NCBI GenBank assembly: GCA_963774305.1
Contig: CAVZEM010000003.1
Coordinates: 62,001 to 126,000 of the forward strand
Source of the DNA: DASUPK01 sp963774305
GTDB taxonomy: Bacteria > Actinomycetota > Thermoleophilia > Solirubrobacterales > 70-9
Length of the DNA stretch: 64,000 nt
Reading direction: 5' to 3'
Position numbers and translations under genes: made by a program. Under the pieces are notes generated by a model, which made no database searches, was not told where the DNA came from, and saw only the letters and a program-made list of their open reading frames with translations. The number at the start of each line of letters is the position of its first letter. Position 1 is the first letter of the stretch. Positions 32,565-39,779 of the stretch are shown here, piece by piece.

Positions 32565-33077
32565 CTAGCCCTTGACGATCTTCACTCCCGGAACCTTGAG
32601 CGCCGTGATCTCGGCGTGGTTCACCTGGGCCGCCGCGGACGTCTGGCACAGGAGCTGCGCCGTGGTGGCAGCCTTCGCCTGCCCGACGACCTCCATCGCG
32701 ACGTTCTGGCTGGCCGAGAGCGTCCCCGTGCCGATGAACGTGTCCGACTGGTCCTGACCGACGCCGTTCACCCTCAGGTAGCAGACGATGTTGGCGCTGG
32801 CCGCGTTCTGCCGAACGTCGAACGTCGTCCGCACGTCATAGCTGCCCTGGCTCAGGCTGAGCGTTCCCAGAGTCGAGAGCGACGGACCGAGGTTCGCCGG
32901 CCCTGGGATCGTGAGCTCGGTGACGTTCGTCTTCTTGGCGATCGTCTTGTTCATCTTCTTGGCAGTTACGCCGTTGCTTGCCCCGATCACGGGCGTAACG
33001 AGCAGGGCAGCCGCCAGTACCGCGGCCAGAGCGGCCGGCACGACCCAGCGCGCGGCCCCTGTCTTCAAAAACGCCAT
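32565..33077 (-). CDS. Secreted or membrane-anchored protein of unknown function
   Basis: Unrecognised 170-residue protein. Its N-terminal signal or anchor (WVVPAALAAVLAAALLVTPVIGA, here about residues 12-34, shown split as WVVPAALAAVLAA and ALLVTPVIGA) is followed by a short Lys-rich region (TAKKMNKTIAKKTN). A beta-rich domain with alternating Thr/Ser and hydrophobic residues follows (LSLSQGSYDVRTTFDVRQNA) and contains two Cys. The start at 33077 is set by AAGGAGGG upstream; a longer frame to 33125 lacks one. Similar exported proteins with a TAKK-like linker are common in this lineage (inference from memory). Confidence 0.75.
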   Translation of the reverse strand: MAFLKTGAARWVVPAALAAVLAAALLVTPVIGASNGVTAKKMNKTIAKKTNVTELTIPGPANLGPSLSTLGTLSLSQGSYDVRTTFDVRQNAASANIVCYLRVNGVGQDQSDTFIGTGTLSASQNVAMEVVGQAKAATTAQLLCQTSAAAQVNHAEITALKVPGVKIVKG

Positions 33078-33167
33078 GAATCCCTCCTTGTAGTTGCCTC
33101 GCGCCCGGATCGAGGGGGCGCACACCGGTCAGCCTCTCACGGCGACCGGAGGGCAAGCAGGCGAGGT

Positions 33168-34088
33168 CTAGTCGATCTCGAGTTCGCCGAGGTCGGGCAG
33201 CTTCTGCCTGGTCGAGAGGACGGGCTCGAACGGGTCGCCCTCCTTCTCGACGCGCTTGATCGCGTCCGGGATCTCGAAGCGGAGCTTGTCGACCTTTCTG
33301 CTCTTCGCCGCGCGCTCGACCTCCCGCCAGTGCAATGGAATCGAGGCGGTGGGGTGTTCCCGGGCGCGCAGGGAGTAGACGGCGATCGTCGTCTTCTTCT
33401 GGTGGTTCTGGCTCCAGTCGACGAAGACCTTGCCGCGCCGGTCGACCTTGGCCATCTTCGAGACGACCTCCTTCGGGGTCTGCTTCTCCAGCAGCTGAGC
33501 GACGGCCTTGGCGAAGGGGCTTGTCTGCTCGTACGTGACCTTGCTGTTGAGCGGGAAATAGACCTGGAGGCCCTTGCCGCCGGAGACCTTCGGAAATCCC
33601 TCGAGCCCGAAGGTCCCGAACAGCTCCCGGACCCGCAGCGCGACCTTGCAGCACTCGGCGAGCCCTGCCGGGGCGCCCGGGTCGAGATCGAACGCGAGCA
33701 CAGTCGGTTGCTCCATGCGCGTCGCCTTCGAGAGAGAGGGGTGGAGCTCGAGGGCCGCAAGCTGGGCCATCCAGATCAGCGTCGGGCGGTTCTCGCACAG
33801 GCAGAAGTCGATCTCTCCCGCCCGCCGATCGACGTAGATCGGGGTCGTCTTGACCCAGTCCGGCCGGTGCTTCGGGCAGTTCTTCTCGAAGAACGAGGTC
33901 TGCGGCTTGCCGACGCCCTCAGGGAACCGGCGGAGCGTCAGTGGCCGTCCCTTCAGATGGGGCAGGATCAGGTCGGCGACCCGGGCGTAGTAGTCGATCA
34001 CCTCCGCCTTGGTCGTTTTGGTCTTCGGGTAGAGGACCTTGTCGAGATTGGTCAGCTTGACCTTGCGCCGACCGATCGTTACTTCGAT
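33168..34088 (-). CDS. LigD-type NHEJ polymerase/primase domain protein
   Basis: Archaeo-eukaryotic primase-type polymerase that fills ends during Ku-dependent joining. Marks are LKGRPLTLRRFPEGV, FFEKNCPKHRPDWV, FDLDPGAP (catalytic Asp pair) and VSGGKGLQVYFPL. Neither the nuclease nor the ligase domain is fused. The first standard start is GTG at 34001, but upstream codons without a stop encode the conserved VTIGRRKVKLTNLDKVLYP, so translation must begin further upstream on a non-standard codon: ATC at 34088, or ATA at 34100 overlapping the Ku stop. The ATC is used here; the exact start is uncertain. Confidence 0.85.
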   Translation of the reverse strand: MEVTIGRRKVKLTNLDKVLYPKTKTTKAEVIDYYARVADLILPHLKGRPLTLRRFPEGVGKPQTSFFEKNCPKHRPDWVKTTPIYVDRRAGEIDFCLCENRPTLIWMAQLAALELHPSLSKATRMEQPTVLAFDLDPGAPAGLAECCKVALRVRELFGTFGLEGFPKVSGGKGLQVYFPLNSKVTYEQTSPFAKAVAQLLEKQTPKEVVSKMAKVDRRGKVFVDWSQNHQKKTTIAVYSLRAREHPTASIPLHWREVERAAKSRKVDKLRFEIPDAIKRVEKEGDPFEPVLSTRQKLPDLGELEID

Positions 34089-34096
34089 GCCCTTGG

Positions 34097-35020
34097 CTAT
34101 GCCTTGGCCTTCTTGCGCGACGTTGACTTGCGGCCGTTGCTGGAGCTCTTCGATTTCGAGCTCTTCGATTGCGAGGACGACTTGGCTTTCGGCTTGGGTT
34201 TCGCCTTGGCCTTGCCGTCCGCGGCCGCCTCCTCCCCCTTGACGGCGGCGAGGCTCTCCTCGAGAGCCGCCATCAGGTCCGGAGCCTTGGTCGGCTTCGG
34301 CTCCTCGGTCGGCGCACTCACGACCTCCTTGCCGGCGGCCTTGCGCTCGAGCAGGTCCAGTAGCTCCTCGCGGTACTCGTCGCGGTACTGGTTGGGCTTG
34401 AAGTCACTGGTCAGGGACCCGATCAGCTGCTTGGCCATTTCGATTTCCCGCTGGTCGGGCTTCTTCGGCTTGGCGTCCTCGAAGACGTCATCGAGATCCT
34501 TCGGCGAGGTGACCTCGTCGTGGAAGCGCATGGTGGTGAGGGTGAGGACGTCGTCCATCGGGCGGATCGCGGCCAGATGCTCCTTGTTGCGGAGCACGAA
34601 CCGGGCGATCGCGACCTTGCGCGCGTCCTTCATCGCCTGGACGAGCAGGGCGTAGGCACGCTCGGCGCCCTTGTCGGGACCGAGGTAGTACGGCTGCTCG
34701 AAGTAGATCGGGTCGATGTCGTCGAGGTCGACGAAGTCCTGGATCTCGATCGTCCGGGACCGTTGCGGCTCGAGCTCGGAGAGCTCGTCGCGGCTCAGGA
34801 CCACGTACTGGTCCGGCGCGTACTCGTAGCCCTTGACGATCTTCTCGTAGGGGACCTCCTTGCCATCGGACTCGGCCACGCGCTTGTGCTTCACGCGCGA
34901 GCCGTCGCCCTCCCGAAGCTCACGGAAGCGCACGGTCTGCTTGGAGACCGCGCTGTAGAGCTTCACGGGCACGTTCAGGAGCCCGAAGCTGATCGATCCA
35001 CTCCAAATCGCCCTAGCCAC
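34097..35020 (-). CDS. ku: Ku, non-homologous end-joining DNA-end binding protein
   Basis: Homodimeric ring that binds broken DNA ends and recruits LigD; 307 residues. It starts ARAIWSGSISFGLLNVPVKL. The Ku core includes VKGYEYAPDQYVVLSRDEL and YFEQPYYLGPDKGAERAYAL. The C-terminus (about 245-307) is a Lys/Ser/Ala-rich basic tail, common in actinobacterial Ku and likely to bind DNA. GTG at 35020 gives the family start MARAIWSG and has AGGTGA upstream; TTG at 35026 is the longer alternative. Confidence 0.96.
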   Translation of the reverse strand: MARAIWSGSISFGLLNVPVKLYSAVSKQTVRFRELREGDGSRVKHKRVAESDGKEVPYEKIVKGYEYAPDQYVVLSRDELSELEPQRSRTIEIQDFVDLDDIDPIYFEQPYYLGPDKGAERAYALLVQAMKDARKVAIARFVLRNKEHLAAIRPMDDVLTLTTMRFHDEVTSPKDLDDVFEDAKPKKPDQREIEMAKQLIGSLTSDFKPNQYRDEYREELLDLLERKAAGKEVVSAPTEEPKPTKAPDLMAALEESLAAVKGEEAAADGKAKAKPKPKAKSSSQSKSSKSKSSSNGRKSTSRKKAKA

Positions 35021-35137
35021 GCTCAATCACCTCGATCCGAATCCTTCGACATTGCGGAGGTTACCCCTGGGCGTGCGTCCCCAATCGGGCGCTCTCTTGC
35101 GTCTCACGGTCGTTATGACCACCGCCAAGCCCGAAAC

Positions 35138-35554
35138 TCATCGCTCGGCCGTCAGCCGCTCGTACTCGCTGCGAGCCCGTCCCTCGTCGAGATAGTCGTA
35201 CATCTCCTTGAGCCTGCCGTCCTCGTAGCGCATCAGCTGGAAGAACGGGGTTGTGACGGCCGCCCCGCTGGCGGGGCCCTTGACGTTCACTTCGACTCCT
35301 GAGAGCACGTAGTCGCCGCGTCCCTCGAGCGAGAAGGGCACCATCTTGAAGTGGCCGCCGTCCTCGAGCAGGTCGCGAACGTGTGCGGCCAAGGCGTCCG
35401 CCCCGCGAAAGACACCGGTCTCCGGGAACTCGGGCGCCTCGTGGAGAACGATGTCAGGCGCCCAGACCCGCTCGAATCCCGGCAGGCCCTCGTCGTTCCA
35501 CTCCTCATACCAACGCCGCGTCCGTGCGACGTTCGCCTCGACCGTATCGGCCAT
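35138..35554 (-). CDS. NTF2/SnoaL-like protein inside the NHEJ locus
   Basis: A 138-residue SnoaL/NTF2-like protein: helix NVARTRRWYEEWNDEGLPGF, strand WAPDIVLHEAPEF, GADALAAHVRDLL, and C-terminal LMRYEDGRLKEMYDYLDE. Function unknown. ATG at 35554 is chosen because TAGACT ends 8 nt upstream on the minus strand. It lies 11 nt after the ligase gene and 117 nt before Ku in the same direction, so it may belong to the repair operon by position only. Confidence 0.85.
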   Translation of the reverse strand: MADTVEANVARTRRWYEEWNDEGLPGFERVWAPDIVLHEAPEFPETGVFRGADALAAHVRDLLEDGGHFKMVPFSLEGRGDYVLSGVEVNVKGPASGAAVTTPFFQLMRYEDGRLKEMYDYLDEGRARSEYERLTAER

Positions 35555-35562
35555 TTCCGGCG

Positions 35563-35568
35563 AGTCTA
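35563..35568 (-). promoter_or_regulatory. -10 box of NTF2-like gene (leaderless type)
   Basis: TAGACT on the minus strand, 8 nt before the ATG at 35554, overlapping the ligase stop region. Confidence 0.55.
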
Positions 35569-36612
35569 GGACTCCCTGACCACCTCGCGCGGGTCCTTGT
35601 CGTCGCGCATGCCCTTGAACGCGGGCTGCCGAAGGGTTCCCTCGTTGGTCCACTCCGTCCAGGAGACCTCGCAGACGAGCTCGGGCTCGCACCAGACCGC
35701 GAAGCGGGCCTTGGGCCCGGTCGGCGCGCCCACATCGAACGGGCTGTCCGGGCGCTCTCGCTTGCGGAGCTCCCTCGTCAGGAAGTCCAGGTCGCTCTCC
35801 TTGAGGCCCGAGCCGACGCCGCCGGCGAAGTGGAGCTCTTGGGGCTGCCCCTTTCTGAGCTCCGAGCGCCGCCTGTCGTAGTAGCCGACCAGCAGCGAGC
35901 CGATCCGCTTCGCGCGACGGCCCTCGCCGGGGATGTACCCGCCGATCACGAACTCCTGGCGGCGCCAGACCCGCGTCTTGATCCACTCGCCCGTGCGCTT
36001 GCCGGGCCGATAGGGGCTGTCGCAGCGCTTGGAGACGATGCCCTCGAGTCCCTGCCGGCGGGCGGCTTTCAGCAGGTCCGGGCCACCCTCGAGCCGGTAT
36101 CGAGGAGTGCGCCAGCGCGGGCCATCGAGGCCGAGGCCCTCGAGCAGACTGCGGCGCTCGGTGTAAGGCAGATCGCGGGTGGACTCGCCGTCGAGGTGGA
36201 GCAGGTCGAAGATCACGTAGTCGACGGGCTGCTGCTTCCTCTTCGCCTGGACAGCCGTCGGCGACGTCAGCCCCATGCGACTCTGGATCAGCTGGAAGCG
36301 CGGTCGCCCCTCGTCATCGAGCGCGACCACCTCCCCGTCGAGGACGACCGCATGCTCCCCGAGCGCCTCCGCGACCGCCTCGAGCTCCGGATAGCGGGCG
36401 GTGACGTCCTCCTGGCGGCGGCTGAGCATCGACCAGCTGCCCCGGTTGGCATAGCCGAGGGCGCGAATCCCATCCCACTTGATCTCGTAGGCCCACTCCT
36501 GGGATTCCGACTCCGGGACCTCGCCCGGCTTGGCGAGCATCGGAGCGAGCCGGCTCGGCATCTCCTCCTTGGTGGCGGTCTCCAGGAGTGACTTGGTCCG
36601 GGCCTTCGGCAC
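35566..36612 (-). CDS. ATP-dependent DNA ligase, LigD ligase-domain type
   Basis: Seals ends in Ku-dependent repair; 348 residues. The adenylylated lysine is K45 in EIKWDGIR. Nucleotidyltransferase motifs VVLDGEVVALDDEGR, YVIFDLLHLDG, LEGIVSKRCDSPYRPG and GEWIKTRVW follow, then an OB-fold (EFVIGGYIPGEGRRAKRIGS). Polymerase and phosphoesterase domains of a full LigD are absent; the polymerase is a separate gene beyond Ku. GTG at 36612 has CATAAT 7 nt upstream. Divergent from the ABC ATPase gene. Confidence 0.95.
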   Translation of the reverse strand: MPKARTKSLLETATKEEMPSRLAPMLAKPGEVPESESQEWAYEIKWDGIRALGYANRGSWSMLSRRQEDVTARYPELEAVAEALGEHAVVLDGEVVALDDEGRPRFQLIQSRMGLTSPTAVQAKRKQQPVDYVIFDLLHLDGESTRDLPYTERRSLLEGLGLDGPRWRTPRYRLEGGPDLLKAARRQGLEGIVSKRCDSPYRPGKRTGEWIKTRVWRRQEFVIGGYIPGEGRRAKRIGSLLVGYYDRRRSELRKGQPQELHFAGGVGSGLKESDLDFLTRELRKRERPDSPFDVGAPTGPKARFAVWCEPELVCEVSWTEWTNEGTLRQPAFKGMRDDKDPREVVRES

Positions 36613-36619
36613 GGCACCG

Positions 36620-36625
36620 ATTATG
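36620..36625 (-). promoter_or_regulatory. -10 box of the ligase gene (leaderless type)
   Basis: CATAAT on the minus strand, 7 nt before the GTG at 36612. Confidence 0.6.
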
Positions 36626-36647
36626 CGGGTGGATTTAGAGGGAGTCG

Positions 36648-36653
36648 GATAAT
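36648..36653 (+). promoter_or_regulatory. -10 box of the ABC ATPase gene (leaderless type)
   Basis: GATAAT ends 6 nt before the GTG at 36660; back to back with the ligase promoter. Confidence 0.6.
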
Positions 36654-36659
36654 CGAGGC

Positions 36660-37358
36660 GTGCTCTTCGAGGTTGAGGACGTCAGCTATTCGCGTGCGGG
36701 CAAACTCGTGCTGCACGATCTCAGCGCCCGTCTTCCGGTGGGCGCCAGCTCGATCGTCGGCCCTTCGGGCAGCGGCAAGTCGACGCTCCTGCGGTTGCTG
36801 AATCGGCTCGCCGACCCGGAAGAAGGACGGGTGGTCTACGAGGGCACGGACGTTTGCGAACGCGATCCGTTGGAGCTCCGCCGCGAGGTCAGCCTGGTGC
36901 CGCAGCTGCCGGCCCTGATCGACGGGACGGTCCACGACAACGTCGCCTACGGGCCGCGCCTCGCCGGCCACAGCTTCGACGCCCGCAGCTGCCTCGAGCT
37001 GGCCGGGCTCGATCCGGCGTTCGAGGATCGAGACGCTTCCAAGCTCTCGGTCGGGGAGCAGCAGCGAGTGATGCTGGCGCGAGCACTCGCCCTCGAGCCG
37101 CGTGTCCTGCTCCTCGACGAGCCGACCTCGGCACTTGACCGGGTTGCGCGCGACGCGGTCGAGGCGACCCTGCAGGGCCTGCGAGCGCGGACCGCGATCT
37201 CAACGGTCGTGGTGACCCATGACATGGAGCAGGCCAGGCGGCTGGCGGACTACGTCGCCAGGGTGGAGGGCGGGAGGATCACCGCCCAGGGATCCGCGGA
37301 CGAGGTGCTCGACGACGAAATCGAACCTGCCATCGCCACGGCGGAGGACGCGACTTGA
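36660..37358 (+). CDS. ABC transporter ATPase, FetA-like
   Basis: Cytoplasmic ATPase of 232 residues energising the adjacent UPF0014 permease, a pair like E. coli FetAB, implicated in metal (iron) homeostasis. Walker A GPSGSGKST, Q-loop VPQLPALIDGTV, signature LSVGEQQRVMLARAL, Walker B VLLLDEPTSALD and the switch His in VVVTHDMEQA are all intact. GTG start. Its stop overlaps the permease start (TTGA). Confidence 0.9.
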   Translation: MLFEVEDVSYSRAGKLVLHDLSARLPVGASSIVGPSGSGKSTLLRLLNRLADPEEGRVVYEGTDVCERDPLELRREVSLVPQLPALIDGTVHDNVAYGPRLAGHSFDARSCLELAGLDPAFEDRDASKLSVGEQQRVMLARALALEPRVLLLDEPTSALDRVARDAVEATLQGLRARTAISTVVVTHDMEQARRLADYVARVEGGRITAQGSADEVLDDEIEPAIATAEDAT

Positions 37359-38140
37359 TCGTCGCCGCCTCCTCGATCCACGTCACCGTCGGCGAAGTGG
37401 CCGCCGCGCTTGCCCTGGTCGCGATCGCGGCGATCGCCTCGCGGGCCTGGCACGCCGGTCTCGAGGAGGACATCGGGATCGCCGTCGTGCGGTCGTTGAT
37501 CCAGCTGACGGCGATCGGTTATGTGATCACCCTGATCTTCGACCAGGACTCGGCGCTCCTAGTCCTCGCCCTGATCACGGTGATGGTCGTCTTCGGCGCG
37601 TTCACCGCGCGTCACCGCGCCAGCCTGGTGCCGAACGCCTTCTGGCCGCTGCTCGTCTCGCTCGCCGTGGCGGCGGCCGCGACGCTCGGCCTGGTGATCG
37701 CTCTCGGCATCTTTCCCGCAACGCCGCGCTACCTGGTCCCGGTCGGCGGCATGGTGATCGGCAACTCAATGACGTCGGCGGCGGTCGCGCTCAACCGCCT
37801 CGGCGAGGACGTCCACGATCAGTCCCGGAAGATCGAGGCGACCCTCGCGCTCGGGGCGACCTCCTCCCAGGCGGTCACGCCACTCGTCCGCCGCAGCCTG
37901 CGCTCAGGGATGATCACGCTCGTCGACTCGACCAAGACGACGGGCCTGATCTTCTTCCCGGGCACGATGGTCGGGATGCTGCTGGCGGGCGCCGACCCGA
38001 CCGACGCGGTCCGCCTCCAGCTGATCCTCCTCTACGTGCTGCTGGGCGCGGTCTCGATCGCGGCGCTGATGGCGATCACCCTGGCCCGACGGAACTTCTT
38101 CACGCCTGCGCACCAGCTCCGCGAGCCGCCGGAGCCATAG
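37355..38140 (+). CDS. UPF0014 family ABC permease, FetB-like
   Basis: Membrane permease of about 261 residues with roughly seven helices. Family marks are IGIAVVRSLIQLTAIGYVI, the central VPVGGMVIGNSMTSAAVALN and LALGATSSQAVTPLVRRSLR, and FFPGTMVGMLLAGADPTDAV. Acts with the preceding ATPase; substrate not provable from sequence. TTG start within the ATPase stop codon. Confidence 0.9.
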   Translation: MIVAASSIHVTVGEVAAALALVAIAAIASRAWHAGLEEDIGIAVVRSLIQLTAIGYVITLIFDQDSALLVLALITVMVVFGAFTARHRASLVPNAFWPLLVSLAVAAAATLGLVIALGIFPATPRYLVPVGGMVIGNSMTSAAVALNRLGEDVHDQSRKIEATLALGATSSQAVTPLVRRSLRSGMITLVDSTKTTGLIFFPGTMVGMLLAGADPTDAVRLQLILLYVLLGAVSIAALMAITLARRNFFTPAHQLREPPEP

Positions 38141-38210
38141 GTCAACCAGGGAGGAGTAGCCTGGCACCACGCCGCTGGTAGAGGTCTCGGGGGGCTACGA
38201 AGGGAGCTGG

Positions 38211-38930
38211 GTGCGAAACCGAGTCTTGGCGATGGCTGTGGCGATGGCTGCAGCGTGGTTGATCTTGGCCGTGCCCGCCGCGTCTCCGGCGGCGGTGACC
38301 ATCGGGACTCCTCTGGGACAGCCGAGCCCGACAGCCAGCGATGTGTCACCGGGTAGGACGGTCATGACGCTCGCCTATGCCGGTGCCCAGCTCACCTCGC
38401 CGATCGACGGGGTGGTGGTCCGCTACAGGGTGCAGTCCACGGCCTGGGGCAACATCTCGCTGCGCATCCTCCGTCCCGCCGCAGCCGGTGCCTTCGATGC
38501 CGTCGCGACCAGCACCCCGGCATTCGTCGGCGGCGCACTCGACGATCTCACACACCAGGTCGGAACCCGGCTGCCCATCACCGTGGGGGATCAGATCGGA
38601 ATCGACTCGGATAGCTCCGTGACCCTGAAGTCCGTGGCCACCTCAGGCTGGATGTACGGATACTGGGACCCCAGGCTGCTCGACTCGGACGCTCCGAGCG
38701 CCCCGAACGTCGGAAGCTCTGACACGGCCGTCCTGTTCAACGCAGACGTCGAGGCTGACGCGGACCACGATGGCTTGGGCGACGAGACCCAGGACAGCTG
38801 CCCCGGGGTTCCTGGCCCGCAGGCGGGCTGCCCGATTCCGACAACGCAGATGAAGAAGAAGTGCAAGCACGGAAAGAAGCACCGCTCGGCCGAATCGGCC
38901 AAGAAGAAGTGCAAGAAGCGCCGTAAGTAG
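38211..38930 (+). CDS. Secreted protein with Ca-binding repeat and Lys/Cys-rich tail
   Basis: Unrecognised exported protein of 239 residues. Signal peptide about 1-27 (AVAMAAAWLILAVPAASPAA), a beta-sandwich-like middle (about 30-175, TLAYAGAQLTSPIDGVVVRY), a thrombospondin-type acidic repeat DADHDGLGDETQDSCPG near 180-200, and a C-terminus dominated by Lys (KKKCKHGKKHRS ... KKKCKKRRK) with two Cys. Such tails recur on secreted proteins of Solirubrobacterales-type genomes and may bind anionic wall polymers (inference). GTG start with AGGGAG upstream. Confidence 0.75.
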   Translation: MRNRVLAMAVAMAAAWLILAVPAASPAAVTIGTPLGQPSPTASDVSPGRTVMTLAYAGAQLTSPIDGVVVRYRVQSTAWGNISLRILRPAAAGAFDAVATSTPAFVGGALDDLTHQVGTRLPITVGDQIGIDSDSSVTLKSVATSGWMYGYWDPRLLDSDAPSAPNVGSSDTAVLFNADVEADADHDGLGDETQDSCPGVPGPQAGCPIPTTQMKKKCKHGKKHRSAESAKKKCKKRRK

Positions 38931-38933
38931 CCG

Positions 38934-39683
38934 CTAGGGCGTCTTCGGGTAGATGAACTTGTGGCCGAGCAGCTCGGCCACGGGGACGAACTTGTAGCCG
39001 CGGTGACGGAAGTGGGAGAGGATCGCGGGGAGCGCGGCGACCGTCTCGCTGCGATTCCCACCACCATCGTGCATGACGACGATGGAGCCGTTGTGGGCGT
39101 TCGAGATCACGTTGGAGGAGATCGCGCCGACGCCGGGATTCGCCCAGTCGCGAGGGTCGACCTCCCAGTTGACCGTGACCAGGTGCTGCGCGTGGGCGCG
39201 CGAGATCAGCCCGCTGTTGACGGAGCCGTCCGGAGGCCGGAAGTCGCAGGGGCGGAATCCGGTCGCCTTGCGGATCAGGCGGTCCGTCTCGTGGATCGAT
39301 CCCGATGACGGGTCGAGCTCGTGGTGGAGCGAGTGGTTGCCGATCTCGTTTCCCTGGCGGAGGATCTTCTTCATGATCTCCGCGCGGCCCGAGGTCTCCT
39401 GGCCGATCTCGAAGAAGGTGGCGTGGGAGTCGAAGCGGCGCAGGACGCGCAGGACCTGCGGCGTGTAGTCGCTGGGGCCATCGTCGAAGCCGATCGCGAT
39501 CCGCTTGCGGCCGCGCGGGCCGTGCGTGACGAAGGGGGCGCCGCCGTGGGTGCAGCCGCTCGGCAGGGTCATCTGGATGTCCGGACGCGCTCGCGCCACG
39601 CCACGGCGCGCCACAGCCGCCCCGCCTGGGGCGGCCGTCAGGACGATGCTCGCCATCGCGATGAAGATTGCCCTTGCCCGCAT
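38934..39683 (-). CDS. Polysaccharide deacetylase (NodB family), exported
   Basis: Carbohydrate esterase 4 enzyme removing acetyl groups from peptidoglycan or chitin-like polymers outside the cell; about 249 residues. Signal peptide ARAIFIAMASIVLTAAPGG, then NodB motifs: FDDGPSDYTP (catalytic and metal Asp), HATFFEIG, NEIGNHSLHH (metal His pair), DFRPPDGSVN and the later VVMHDGGGNRS. All metal ligands look present. ATG at 39683 gives a clean signal peptide; a TTG at 39722 is the longer alternative. Confidence 0.93.
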   Translation of the reverse strand: MRARAIFIAMASIVLTAAPGGAAVARRGVARARPDIQMTLPSGCTHGGAPFVTHGPRGRKRIAIGFDDGPSDYTPQVLRVLRRFDSHATFFEIGQETSGRAEIMKKILRQGNEIGNHSLHHELDPSSGSIHETDRLIRKATGFRPCDFRPPDGSVNSGLISRAHAQHLVTVNWEVDPRDWANPGVGAISSNVISNAHNGSIVVMHDGGGNRSETVAALPAILSHFRHRGYKFVPVAELLGHKFIYPKTP

Positions 39684-39765
39684 CGGCCCGGCAAGTCTCG
39701 CGGGTCGAGGGAGGCCGCGCAACGTGGGGAACCACGGAACGCGATGGGCGGGAGAACCCCCTCCG

Positions 39766-39771
39766 TAAACT
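39766..39771 (+). promoter_or_regulatory. -10 box of the second MFS gene (leaderless type)
   Basis: TAAACT ends 8 nt before the TTG at 39780 and decides that start over the upstream ATG at 39744. Confidence 0.55.
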
Positions 39772-39779
39772 CGGCGTCC

